64,000 nucleotides of DNA from Gaiellaceae bacterium (GTDB taxonomy: Bacteria; Actinomycetota; Thermoleophilia; Gaiellales; Gaiellaceae), in contig JAJTCQ010000004.1 in assembly GCA_021323315.1 (NCBI GenBank), positions 1 through 64,000 of the forward strand. Direction: 5' to 3'. The notes beneath the pieces were generated by a model. That model was not told where the DNA came from and ran no database searches. It was given only the letters and a program-made list of their open reading frames with translations. This document shows, piece after piece, positions 34,828-42,797 of this stretch (its first letter is position 1; each line of letters opens with the position of its first letter). The position numbers were made by a program, and so were the translations under genes.

Positions 34828-34911
34828 CCCCGTCGTCGCCACGTACTCGATCTGCGCCTGCGATCTCGAGGCGGCAGTGGGGCGTCGCCGTGCAGTCGAG
34901 GTTCCTCGCGT

Positions 34912-35646
34912 TTAGCGGTCGCCCGGCAGCCTCCGGCCGGCGGCGAGCGCTCGCAGCGCGGGCACGGGGTCGTGATCGGGACGTGCGACGACGAGAACGG
35001 CGCCGTGCTCCGGTCCTGCGAGCGCGGACACGAGCAGCTCGAGCCCGACTGCGAGCGCGAATGCCTTGTGCGCGTCCTTTCCGCCGAACGGCACGAGCTC
35101 GTCGTCGCCCGCCCGGCCGACCAGCACGTCGCCGGCCGTCACGGCGCCCATCGAGACGTCGGCGACCAACGCAGGGCCGTCGCTCGAGGGAATCGCGATC
35201 GCCAGCGGATTCGTCCCGGCGAGCGGCGGCCCGCCGTCGGGGTGCGCGAGTCGCTTCGGCGACGTCGCCGTCAACGCCGCGACGAGCCCGCCCTCCGCGA
35301 GCCGGCGCACCCAGTATCCGAGCGTCCCCGTGGGGAAGCAGCGCCGCGCGACGACGACACGTGCTCGCCCTGGCGGATGGGCGAGCGTGGCGCGCACGAT
35401 CTCGTCGAGCACGAGGTAGCCGAGCGCACCGTGCCCGTCCCAGCGCTCGAAGCCCTCCTCCGACTCGACGAGCACCGGCCGCGCCGACGGATCGAGCTCG
35501 AGGGTGGCCAGCCACTCGATGCGCGCGAAGCCGTGCCCGACCTTGCCACGGCGCTCCGCGTCGGCGAAATGCGCAACGAGGACGTCGACAACGTCCGCGT
35601 CGAATCGGAGCCCGAGAAGACGCTCGCGCGCCTCTGCTTCGCTCAT
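34912..35646 (-). CDS. Short malate/L-lactate dehydrogenase-like (LDH2/MDH2 family) oxidoreductase
   Basis: A 244-residue protein resembling the LDH2/MDH2 family of NAD(P)-dependent 2-hydroxyacid dehydrogenases: GHGFARIEWL near the start, GGLVAALTATSPKRLAHPDG, GTNPLAIAIPSSDGPALVADVSMG, and PFGGKDAHKAFALAVGLELLVSAL, the counterpart of the GGHKGYGLA motif. Family members are usually about 330-350 residues, so roughly 90 residues are missing, mainly around the central helices. It may be a compact active form or a diverged one. The ATG overlaps the HAD gene's stop (ATGA). Last gene of the five-gene operon. Confidence 0.72.
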   Translation of the reverse strand: MSEAEARERLLGLRFDADVVDVLVAHFADAERRGKVGHGFARIEWLATLELDPSARPVLVESEEGFERWDGHGALGYLVLDEIVRATLAHPPGRARVVVARRCFPTGTLGYWVRRLAEGGLVAALTATSPKRLAHPDGGPPLAGTNPLAIAIPSSDGPALVADVSMGAVTAGDVLVGRAGDDELVPFGGKDAHKAFALAVGLELLVSALAGPEHGAVLVVARPDHDPVPALRALAAGRRLPGDR

Positions 35647-36323
35647 CGAGTCGAGAACGCCCGGTCGCGGAACCGCAGCACCCGCCAACCCCGCTCGGCG
35701 GCGATCGCGCGCAGCGTCCGGTCCGGGTTCACGGCGACCGCGTGGCCGACTGCCTCGAGGAACGGGACGTCGCTGGCCGAGTCGGAGTACGCGGTGGACT
35801 CGGCGAGGTCGATGCCCTTCTCCCTGGCGAGCGTTGCGAGTGCGTCTGCCTTCGCCCCTCCGTCGAGGCGCCTGGCGAGCCGGCCCGTGTAGCTGCCGTC
35901 GACGACCTCGGCCGTCGATCCGAGCCCACCGTCGAAGCCGAGCTCGGCGACGAGTGCGTCGACGATCTCCTGCAGCGCCGCCGAGACGACGAACGACTTC
36001 TCGCCACGCTCGCGGTGACGCGCGACGAGGTCGAGCGCGTCGCGGTAGACGTGCGGCTTGAAGGCGGAGTCCACGGCCTCGACGACGATCTCGCGCATCA
36101 CCTCGACCGGGACCCCTTTCAGGAACGCCATCCCCGTCTCGGCCGTCCGCCCGACGCGGGAGGTGCCTGCCCCGTAGCGGATGAAGACGAGTTGCGCGAG
36201 CATCGCCTTGGTCCGATCCCGGCGCCGGAGCAGCCCTCGACGATGGAACGCGGGCGCGAGCGACAGCGAGCTGGAGCGCGAGATGAGCGTCCGGTCGAGG
36301 TCGAAAAACGCGGCGCCCGGCAC
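35643..36323 (-). CDS. HAD-IB family phosphatase (SerB-like)
   Basis: A 226-residue HAD phosphatase. Motif I is AFFDLDRTLISRSSS with the nucleophilic Asp at its start (DxDRT type), motif II falls in KSFVVSAAL, and motif III/IV is YSDSASDVPFLEAVGHAVAVNPD. This subclass includes phosphoserine phosphatase-like and lysophosphatidate-type enzymes. Start GTG at 36323 directly precedes motif I. It lies eight bases after mrp and overlaps the LDH2-like gene; a role on a small phosphorylated metabolite made or used by its operon partners is possible but not shown. Confidence 0.82.
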   Translation of the reverse strand: MPGAAFFDLDRTLISRSSSLSLAPAFHRRGLLRRRDRTKAMLAQLVFIRYGAGTSRVGRTAETGMAFLKGVPVEVMREIVVEAVDSAFKPHVYRDALDLVARHRERGEKSFVVSAALQEIVDALVAELGFDGGLGSTAEVVDGSYTGRLARRLDGGAKADALATLAREKGIDLAESTAYSDSASDVPFLEAVGHAVAVNPDRTLRAIAAERGWRVLRFRDRAFSTR

Positions 36324-36331
36324 GCGCCGAC

Positions 36332-37420
36332 CTACGAGAGAACCGTGAGCGGCTTGCGAATCGCGCCCGCCCGAAGCGCGGCGACGGACTCGGCGAGCGC
36401 CACGATGGCGGCTGCCGACTCGGACTCGGGAGCGACCTCCCCGACCGGACAGCCCTCGTCGGCCGCCTCGCGCAGAACGGGATCGAGCGGAATACGTGCG
36501 AGTAACGGGACCCCCATCTCGTCTGCCAGCGCCTGCCCACCCCCCGCGCCGAAGAGCTCCTGACCGGTGCCGACCAGGTACGACATGTTCTCGACGGCAC
36601 CCAGGAGCCGCATCCCGGTCTTCTGCGCCATCTGCGCGGCCCGCACCGCAACCTGCTGCGCGGCGGGCTGCGGCGTGGTCACCACGAGCGCCTCCGCCCG
36701 CGGAAGGAGCTGCCCGAGCGACATCGCGACGTCCCCGGTTCCCGGAGGCATATCCACGAGCAGCGTGTCGAGATCTCCCCAGTGCACGTCGGAGAGGAAC
36801 TGCTCGAGCGCCTTGTGCAGCATCGGGCCGCGCCACATGATCGGCGCGTTCTCCTCCAGGAAGAAGCCGATGGACATGAGCTTCAGGTCACCGCGGACGG
36901 GCGGGACGATCATGTCGTCGACGGCGATCGGCTTCTGGTGGACGCCCAGCATGTGCGGAATCGAGTGGCCGTAGATGTCGCCGTCGAGAACGCCCACCTG
37001 CTCGCCCAGCTCGGAAAGTGCGTAGGCGAGGTTCGCAGTGAGCGTCGACTTCCCGACGCCACCCTTACCCGACGCGACAGCGACGACGCGCGTTCCCGGG
37101 GAGAGCGAGATCGTCCGCTCCCCGGCGTGGCCGCCGCGCAGCCGGGTCACGAGCGCGGCCTTCTCCTCCGGAGTCATGACGTCGAAGCCCAGCCGGACGC
37201 GCGTGACTCCCGGTACGGCGCCGACGTGACGCGCCACCTGCTCCTGGAACGAATCCCGGAGCGGGCAACCCACGACCGTGAGCGCGATCGTGACCGACAC
37301 CGCGCCGTCGTCCTGCACGAGGACGTCTCGCACCATGTCGAGCTCCGTCACGGGCCGCCGGAGCTCCGGATCGATGACGTTCTCGAGCGCCTTCAGGATC
37401 GCGTCGCGGTCCGGTCTCAT
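36332..37420 (-). CDS. mrp: Mrp/NBP35-type iron-sulfur carrier ATPase
   Basis: A 362-residue protein with an N-terminal DUF59/MIP18 domain (LKALENVIDPELRRPVTELD) and a deviant Walker P-loop GKGGVGKST, then DGDIYGHSIPHMLG and DMPPGTGDVAMSL. The family loads and transfers iron-sulfur clusters. The CPxC pair that many homologues have after VENMSY is absent here (MSYLVGTGQELFG), so cluster bridging through that motif is not possible. ATG at 37420 overlaps the upstream phosphatase stop (ATGA). Confidence 0.9.
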   Translation of the reverse strand: MRPDRDAILKALENVIDPELRRPVTELDMVRDVLVQDDGAVSVTIALTVVGCPLRDSFQEQVARHVGAVPGVTRVRLGFDVMTPEEKAALVTRLRGGHAGERTISLSPGTRVVAVASGKGGVGKSTLTANLAYALSELGEQVGVLDGDIYGHSIPHMLGVHQKPIAVDDMIVPPVRGDLKLMSIGFFLEENAPIMWRGPMLHKALEQFLSDVHWGDLDTLLVDMPPGTGDVAMSLGQLLPRAEALVVTTPQPAAQQVAVRAAQMAQKTGMRLLGAVENMSYLVGTGQELFGAGGGQALADEMGVPLLARIPLDPVLREAADEGCPVGEVAPESESAAAIVALAESVAALRAGAIRKPLTVLS

Positions 37421-38229
37421 CGGGCCGAGCGTACCTGCAGGGCGGCGGCGAGCTGGGCGACGAGCTCGGGCGAAGCCGCGGCCGCGAGCCGGGAGCGAGC
37501 GCCCAGGTCGAGCGGGGCAGCGTCGAACGGCGGGTCCTCGAACAGGTCGACGGCCAGACCGCACTCCCGCACGAGCAGCTGCGCAGCGGCGATGTCCACC
37601 GACCGGGCCGGCTTGAGGCAGACGACCCCGTCGACCCGACCTGCCGCGAGCTGGCACAGCGAGAGCGCGAGCGACCCCATCACGCGCACTCTCCCGGCGA
37701 GACCGATCACACCACGGATGCGCTCGGCGATCGCCGGCGTCGTCGTGCCCTCGAAGGAGAGAATTTCGATGGCGTCCTTCGGTCCGATCACGCCGAGCCT
37801 CCCGCCGTTCAGGAACGCGCCGCCGCCGCGCTCGACCGTCCACTCCTCCCGCGTTCCGAAGTCGTAGACGTACCCGAACGACACGTCTCCCATCGCCGGG
37901 CCATCAGCGACCGCGAGCGAGAACGAGAAGAACGGGATCCCTCGCTTCGCGTTCACCGAGCCGTCTATCGGATCGACGACGACGTGTCGCGCGCCGCCCT
38001 CGCCGAACGTCCGCGTCCCGAGCTCCTCGGAGACGAGCACGAAATCCTCGTCGAGCGCAGCGAGACGCGCGACGACGGCGTCCTCCGCCGCCTGGTCGAT
38101 GGCCGTCGTCTCGTCACCGCCGACGCCGAGCTGGAGCACCGGCTCGCGCTCGACACGCGTGGGCAGCCGCTCGAGCACGGCCGTGATGTCCTCGACGCAG
38201 AGGCGACAGGTCTCGAGCCAGTCCCTCAA
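37417..38229 (-). CDS. Inositol monophosphatase-family phosphatase
   Basis: A 270-residue lithium-sensitive-phosphatase fold: GGDETTAIDQAAEDAVV, SEELG, and the metal-binding VVVDPIDGSVNAKRGIPFF, with a late RSVDIAAAQLLVRECG matching the second aspartate motif (WDxAAG-like). Substrates in the family include inositol phosphate, fructose 1,6-bisphosphate and 3'-phosphoadenosine 5'-phosphate. The only good start is the TTG at 38229, overlapping the DUF1015 stop as TTGA, so expression is probably coupled to that gene. Confidence 0.85.
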   Translation of the reverse strand: MRDWLETCRLCVEDITAVLERLPTRVEREPVLQLGVGGDETTAIDQAAEDAVVARLAALDEDFVLVSEELGTRTFGEGGARHVVVDPIDGSVNAKRGIPFFSFSLAVADGPAMGDVSFGYVYDFGTREEWTVERGGGAFLNGGRLGVIGPKDAIEILSFEGTTTPAIAERIRGVIGLAGRVRVMGSLALSLCQLAAGRVDGVVCLKPARSVDIAAAQLLVRECGLAVDLFEDPPFDAAPLDLGARSRLAAAASPELVAQLAAALQVRSAR

Positions 38230-39305
38230 GGGGCCACCGGATGGAAGAGAAGGCCGGACAGCGGCTTCGGGAAGAAGTACGTGCTCTTCGGCGGCATCGG
38301 CTCGCCGCGTCGCGCCACGGCGAAGACGTCCGCGACCCGCGGCCGACGCAGGATGAACGCGACGTCGGCTGCTTCGCTGTCGACCTCCGCGAGGGCCGCC
38401 TCGAGGCTGGGCGTGTAGCGAATCCCGTCGAGGCCGTGACGGTCGACGAGCTCCACGTCGAGCTCGCCGGCGAGGCCGTACACGAGCCCCACCCCGCCGC
38501 GGCGATACCTGATGGCCGCAGCGCGCTCGTAGCCGGCCCCCTCGAGCCGCGCGAGGCCGTCCTCCATGCTCGAGGCCGGCTGCTCGTCCGCATCGCTCGC
38601 GAGCTCCGGACGACCCGAGAAGACGCGATGCGTGGGAAAGAGCTGCAAACCTGCGTCGTCGGTCGGCACGACGAGAGCCATGATCCGCACGGGCACACCG
38701 AGCTCCTCGCCGAGCTCCACGGCGCTCTCGTAGCGATGGTGCCCGTCCGCGACGAGCAGCTCGGCGTCCCGCAGCCCGTCCGCCGCCTCGGCCGGGAGCC
38801 GCCAGAGCGACGTGCCGGCGACGGCGAGGTCGGGGGTCGTCTCGGGAGGTGACGGCGCGAAGGCGGTCTCCGCGAGCAGGAGGATCGGCTCGGGCTGCAC
38901 CCGCGTCTCCTGCAGCAGGCGACGCCGCTCCTCGCGAATGCGCGGATGCGTGCGCTCGTGGGGAAGGACGCGTCCCTCCGCGTAGGGCATCGCAGCCAGC
39001 GAGACGATCACTCCGTGCCGCTCGCGGGCGACGCCGTCCGGGCCGACGAACTCCTCGCGCGCAAGCCACACCGACGATGCATCGTCCCGCTCGAGGATCC
39101 CCGCCGCGAGCCAGTCGCGGTACAGCTCCCCCGCAGCAGCAGCCGACTCGGGCAAGGTCACGTGGACGACGTTGTAGGGACTGCGCGTGTACAGCGCCGC
39201 GCGCTCCTGGTCGGAGACGGCGTCGTACGGCGGCGCGACGAGGTCGGCCAGCGCGCCGGCCGCGCCGGCGTAGCGGACGGCGCGAAACGGCTGCACATCG
39301 GCCAT
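38226..39305 (-). CDS. DUF1015 family protein
   Basis: A 359-residue protein matching DUF1015: ADVQPFRAVRY at the N-terminus, LVAPPYDAVSDQE, NVVHVTLPE, LLVADGHHRYESAVELGEEL and PKSTYFFPKP are all family hallmarks. DGHHRY suggests a catalytic or ligand site, but the function is not established; I recall such genes near serine-biosynthesis genes in some Firmicutes, which would fit the SerB-like phosphatase in this operon. ATG at 39305 lies seven bases after TACGCT. It is the first gene of a five-gene operon whose members overlap. Confidence 0.85.
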   Translation of the reverse strand: MADVQPFRAVRYAGAAGALADLVAPPYDAVSDQERAALYTRSPYNVVHVTLPESAAAAGELYRDWLAAGILERDDASSVWLAREEFVGPDGVARERHGVIVSLAAMPYAEGRVLPHERTHPRIREERRRLLQETRVQPEPILLLAETAFAPSPPETTPDLAVAGTSLWRLPAEAADGLRDAELLVADGHHRYESAVELGEELGVPVRIMALVVPTDDAGLQLFPTHRVFSGRPELASDADEQPASSMEDGLARLEGAGYERAAAIRYRRGGVGLVYGLAGELDVELVDRHGLDGIRYTPSLEAALAEVDSEAADVAFILRRPRVADVFAVARRGEPMPPKSTYFFPKPLSGLLFHPVAP

Positions 39306-39312
39306 CGCGGCG

Positions 39313-39318
39313 AGCGTA
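39313..39318 (-). promoter_or_regulatory. -10-like box for the DUF1015 operon
   Basis: TACGCT on the minus strand ends seven bases before the DUF1015 ATG. It lies in a 42-base divergent gap that also holds the box for the gene on the other strand. Confidence 0.45.
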
Positions 39319-39335
39319 CCAACGGGTTTGAGCCA

Positions 39336-39341
39336 TAGACT
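39336..39341 (+). promoter_or_regulatory. -10-like box for the YhaM-like gene
   Basis: TAGACT ends six bases before the GTG at 39348. With the opposing TACGCT box it makes a back-to-back leaderless promoter pair. Confidence 0.5.
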
Positions 39342-39347
39342 CGGGGC

Positions 39348-40187
39348 GTGGCCACGATCGCCGAGCTCGTCGCGGACCGGACCGTCGAAGGCGTGTTCGC
39401 GGTCGCCAAGAAGCAGCGCAGGCGCACGCGGGCAGGCGCCGCGTATCTCGCCCTCGAGCTCGTGGACGCCAGTGGCCGCGTGGACGCACGGGTCTGGAAC
39501 GACGTCGACCTGCTCGACCAGCGCTTCGGGGAGGGCGACGCCGTACGGGTGCTCGGTCGCGTCGAGCGCTTCGGAGGAAGGCTCCAGGTGCAGGTGCGTA
39601 CGGTCGAAGCCGCCGAGGACACCGACCCGGCCGAGCTCACGCCTTCCCTGCGGCGCGACGCGGACGAGCTCGACGGCTTCTTCGAGTTCCTCGCGGCCGA
39701 GATCTCCCACGAGGGACTTGCCACTGTCGTCGACTCCTTCGTCCGGGACGCGGACGTCCGGAGAGCGCTTCGCTCGCTCCCGGCGGCCGGCCTCGAGGGG
39801 CACCACGGCTACGCGGGAGGCCTCCTCGAACACGTGGTCGGGGTCGCGACCCTCTGTCGCGAAACCGCACAGCTCCATCCGCGTCTCCGACAGGACCTCG
39901 TGCTCGCCGCGGCACTCCTCCATGACGTCGGCAGGATCCGTGAGCTCGGTCCGGGGCCGTCGTTCCGGCAGTCCGACGAGGGCCGGCTCCTCGGGCACGT
40001 CCACCTCGGGCTCCGGATGATCGAGGAGCGCGCCCGCGACCTCGATCCGGCCGTCCTCGCCGAACTCCTGCACGCCGTCGCGTGCCACCACGACCGCCCC
40101 GCCGCACGCACTGCCGAGGCAGCCGTGCTCTACCACGCGAACCAGCTCGACGCCCAGGCCGCGACCCGCCCGGTCGGCGACGACTGA
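39348..40187 (+). CDS. YhaM-like 3'-5' exoribonuclease (OB fold plus HD domain)
   Basis: A 279-residue protein with an N-terminal nucleic-acid-binding OB-like region (AYLALELVDASGRVDARVWND, VRVLGRVERFGGRLQVQV) and a metal-dependent HD phosphohydrolase domain: HHGYAGGLLEHVVGV, ALLHDVGRIREL, and HAVACHHDRP. This is the layout of YhaM, which degrades single-stranded RNA and DNA from the 3' end. The protein is slightly shorter than YhaM of Bacillus. GTG start without a Shine-Dalgarno, six bases after TAGACT. Confidence 0.85.
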   Translation: MATIAELVADRTVEGVFAVAKKQRRRTRAGAAYLALELVDASGRVDARVWNDVDLLDQRFGEGDAVRVLGRVERFGGRLQVQVRTVEAAEDTDPAELTPSLRRDADELDGFFEFLAAEISHEGLATVVDSFVRDADVRRALRSLPAAGLEGHHGYAGGLLEHVVGVATLCRETAQLHPRLRQDLVLAAALLHDVGRIRELGPGPSFRQSDEGRLLGHVHLGLRMIEERARDLDPAVLAELLHAVACHHDRPAARTAEAAVLYHANQLDAQAATRPVGDD

Positions 40188-40193
40188 TCCAGC

Positions 40194-41027
40194 GTGGCGG
40201 CAGTCCTCGCGCTCGGCGGTGCCGTGTGCTGGGGCGCCGGTGACTTCCTCGGCGGCCTCGCGTCACGACGGATGGCGGTCATCGCCGTGCTTGCGATCTC
40301 GCAGGCGATCGGCCTGGCCGGCGTCCTCGTCTGGGTCGTCGTCGCGCACGAAGCCATCCCCGGTATCGGGGAGCTGCTGCCCGCGGCCGCTGCTGGCGTC
40401 GCGGGTCTCGTGGGGCTCGGCGCGCTCTACCGCGGGCTCGCGATCGGGGCGATGGGAATCGTCGCGCCCATCTCGGCCGCATCTCCGCTCGTCGGTCTCA
40501 CCGCGGATGCGGTGCAGGGAACGATTCCCGCTGCGCTGCAGTGGCTCGGCATCGCACTCGTCCTCGTGGGCATCGCGACGCTCTCACGCGAGCCGCCCGA
40601 CGCTGGAGGCCGCCGCATCGCGAGCGGGGTCGGTCTCGCACTCGTCGCCGCGCTCGGATTCGGGCTCTTCGTCGTCGGGCTCGACGCGGGATCGGACGAG
40701 AGCGCGGCGTGGGCGGTCGTCGCCGCCCGCGCGACGTCCGTCTCGATCGCGGTCGTCGTCGCGCTCGTCCTGTCGATCTCGCTGCGACCGCAACGCGGGA
40801 ACTGGCCGCTCCTCGTCGGCATCGGCGTCGGGGACACGCTCGCGAACGTGCTGGTCGCGATCGCGTCGACACACGGTTCCGTCGGCATCGTCGCCGTGCT
40901 GAGTGCGCTGTACCCGATCGTGACGGTCCTGCTCGCGCGGCTGTTCCTCGACGAGCGGCTCACGACGCCCAGGCGAGTGGGCGGCGTGATTGCGATCGCA
41001 GGCGCCGTGCTGGTCGCAGCGGGCTGA
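40194..41027 (+). CDS. DMT/EamA-family transporter
   Basis: A 277-residue membrane protein with about ten predicted helices in two EamA repeats; CWGAGDFLGGLASRR begins the first, and YPIVTVLLARLFLDERLTTPRRVGG is the typical EamA end with its D/E-R motif. The exporter's substrate is unknown. GTG start six bases after the YhaM-like stop, likely cotranscribed. Confidence 0.85.
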   Translation: MAAVLALGGAVCWGAGDFLGGLASRRMAVIAVLAISQAIGLAGVLVWVVVAHEAIPGIGELLPAAAAGVAGLVGLGALYRGLAIGAMGIVAPISAASPLVGLTADAVQGTIPAALQWLGIALVLVGIATLSREPPDAGGRRIASGVGLALVAALGFGLFVVGLDAGSDESAAWAVVAARATSVSIAVVVALVLSISLRPQRGNWPLLVGIGVGDTLANVLVAIASTHGSVGIVAVLSALYPIVTVLLARLFLDERLTTPRRVGGVIAIAGAVLVAAG

Positions 41028-41085
41028 AGTCACGACGCCGCCGCCACCCACTGCGCTCTCGACCGCTCCACTCGGGATACTGGTC

Positions 41086-41220
41086 GTGCTCGTGACGATG
41101 GCGATCGCGGGAGTCGTCGGGCTGATCGCCGTATCAGCGCGGCCAGCGATGTCACGGCGGTCGGTGTCGGCTTCGGAGTCGCGTGTCAGCTTCCTCGCCG
41201 GGGGACCGACCGAGGCCTAG
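41086..41220 (+). CDS. Possible 44-residue single-helix membrane protein
   Basis: A short frame with one strong transmembrane segment (VLVTMAIAGVVGLIAVSA) followed by a basic/serine-rich tail. GTG at 41086 or ATG at 41098 could be used; neither has a clear ribosome-binding site. Its TAG shares the CTAG tetranucleotide with the ychF stop codon on the other strand. In so GC-rich a sequence this may be chance; low confidence. Confidence 0.25.
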   Translation: MLVTMAIAGVVGLIAVSARPAMSRRSVSASESRVSFLAGGPTEA

Positions 41221-42152
41221 ACGTTGAAGCGGATGTTGAGGACGTCTCCGTCCTCGACAACATAGGTCTTGCCTTCCAACCGTTGAAGCCCCCTCCGCGC
41301 CGCCTCGGCGTGCGATCCGCACTCGAGGAGATCGTCCCACCGGATGACCTCGCAGCGGATGAAGCCGCGGGCGATGTCCGAGTGGATCGACTCGGCCGCG
41401 TCGAGTGCCGTCCGGCCGTGCCGGAGGGTCCACGACCGCGCCTCCGTGTCTCCGACGGTGAAGAACGTGATGAGGCCGAGCGCCTCTTTCAAGCGCACGA
41501 CGAGGTCGTCCAGCGCCGACGCTCCGGAGCGGAACTCCGCCGCCTCCTCGTCCGAGAGCTCGGCGAGCTCCATCTCGAGCGCGCAGTCGATCCCATCGGG
41601 GCCGTTCTCGAGCGGGATGAGCGGCTTCGTCGTCAGGGGCTCGAGCTCGGTGGGAAGCTCACTCGGCCAGTCGGACAACGGGTGGCCGGCGTCGAGGTGC
41701 GCGAGCAGGCGCTCTGTCAACTCGACCTCCTGCCGCTTGGCGCGATCGCCGGATTTCGCCTCCTTGCGAACGCGCTCGAGGCGGCGGTCGACGTGCTCGC
41801 GATCCGCGACGATCACCTCCAGCCGCAGCGTCTCCAGGTCCGCGGCGGGCTCCGCACCGTCGGAGAAGCCGTCGAGGACGGCCAGCAGTGCGTCCGCCTG
41901 GCGGAGCTCGCCGGGGATCTCCCCGCGCCCGGGGGCGTCGACGACTCTGATCGCCGCGGGCGTGACCTTCTTCGAGCCGACGACCTCCGCGAGGCGCTCG
42001 AGGCGCTCGTCGCGAATCACTGCCATGCCGAGGTTCGGCTTCTGCGTGACGTCCGCGTATGCCGTGACCTGGGCTCCGGCCCGTGTCAGCGCGTTGAAGA
42101 GCGTCGTCTTCCCGGAGTTGGGAAGGCCGACGATGCCGACCCTGAGTGCCAT
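41217..42152 (-). CDS. ychF: YchF-like GTPase/ATPase, compact form
   Basis: A 311-residue Obg-family protein. G1 is GLPNSGKTTLFNALTRAGAQ, followed by the YchF-typical YADVTQKPNLGMAVIRDERLERL. G3 is VVDAPGRGEIPG instead of the usual DIAGLVKGAS, and the loop after it is shortened; I could not find the NxxE-type G4. A TGS-like C-terminus (LGLITFFTVGDTEARSWTLR, then AARRGLQRLEGKTYVV and DGDVLNIRFNV) is well kept. Normal YchF is about 360 residues. YchF binds ribosomes and responds to oxidative stress. It ends a minus-strand operon beginning with ftsH. Confidence 0.87.
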   Translation of the reverse strand: MALRVGIVGLPNSGKTTLFNALTRAGAQVTAYADVTQKPNLGMAVIRDERLERLAEVVGSKKVTPAAIRVVDAPGRGEIPGELRQADALLAVLDGFSDGAEPAADLETLRLEVIVADREHVDRRLERVRKEAKSGDRAKRQEVELTERLLAHLDAGHPLSDWPSELPTELEPLTTKPLIPLENGPDGIDCALEMELAELSDEEAAEFRSGASALDDLVVRLKEALGLITFFTVGDTEARSWTLRHGRTALDAAESIHSDIARGFIRCEVIRWDDLLECGSHAEAARRGLQRLEGKTYVVEDGDVLNIRFNV

Positions 42153-42158
42153 GCGCCG

Positions 42159-42383
42159 CTAGTTGGCGAAGCCGACTCGCGACTCGCGCGCGTACCGCTT
42201 CACGTAGAGCACGCGGTCGAGGACCAGGGTGACCGTCCCCTCCTGTGCGTCGAGCGCGAGGGTCGATGACGCGCCCGCGCCGAGGTTTCTGTCGAGCGCG
42301 TCCGCGCTGTCGGCCGTGACGAGCCAGCTGAGGATCTGCCCGCCCGCGAACCCGATCTCGACACGAATCAAGTCGTCAGCCAC
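42159..42383 (-). CDS. Small conserved-looking protein of unknown function (74 residues)
   Basis: I do not recognise the family with certainty. The protein starts VADDLIRVEIGFAGGQILSW, predicts as mostly beta strands, and ends with LDRVLYVKRYARESRVGFAN. GTG at 42383 has a GGAGGTGG ribosome-binding site about seven bases upstream, which strongly supports it as a real gene. It overlaps the epimerase stop by eight bases and is followed by ychF after six bases, so it is part of that operon. Confidence 0.7.
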   Translation of the reverse strand: MADDLIRVEIGFAGGQILSWLVTADSADALDRNLGAGASSTLALDAQEGTVTLVLDRVLYVKRYARESRVGFAN

Positions 42384-42774
42384 TCGCAACCACCTCCGTG
42401 AGGACACCGTGGACGGAATCCGGATGGACGAACGCGACCTCGAGACCGAACAGCCCCTGCCGCGGGACGTGGTCGATGAGCTGGGCTCCCTGAGACTCGA
42501 GCTCGTCGAGCGTCGCGCGCAGGTCATCCGTGGAGAGCGCGACGTGATGTACGCCCGGACCGCGTCGCGCCAGAAAGCGCGCAACCGGCGTGTCGTCCCC
42601 GGTCGGCGTCACGAGCTCGATGCGGCCCTCCCCGACCAGCATCGACGCCGCCTCCACGCCCTGCTCGCGAAGCGGCTCGCGGTGCTCGAGACGTGCGTGG
42701 AAGAGGTGCTCGTAGGTCGCGATTGCCTCGTCGAGATCGGTGACGGCGACGCCGAGATGGTGGATCCCGCGCAC
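42376..42774 (-). CDS. Methylmalonyl-CoA epimerase-like VOC protein
   Basis: A 132-residue VOC-fold protein. IHHLGVAVTDLDEAIATYEH at the start and GPGVHHVALSTDDLRATL in the second half match methylmalonyl-CoA epimerase, with metal-ligand histidines in HHLG and HHVA and glutamates in IELV and VLTEVV. It would interconvert the D and L forms during propionyl-CoA use. The mutase is not in the window, so the assignment rests on sequence type alone. GTG start at 42774, 23 bases after ftsH. Confidence 0.82.
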   Translation of the reverse strand: MRGIHHLGVAVTDLDEAIATYEHLFHARLEHREPLREQGVEAASMLVGEGRIELVTPTGDDTPVARFLARRGPGVHHVALSTDDLRATLDELESQGAQLIDHVPRQGLFGLEVAFVHPDSVHGVLTEVVASG

Positions 42775-42797
42775 GCTCGCGACTCTACCCGGCGACT

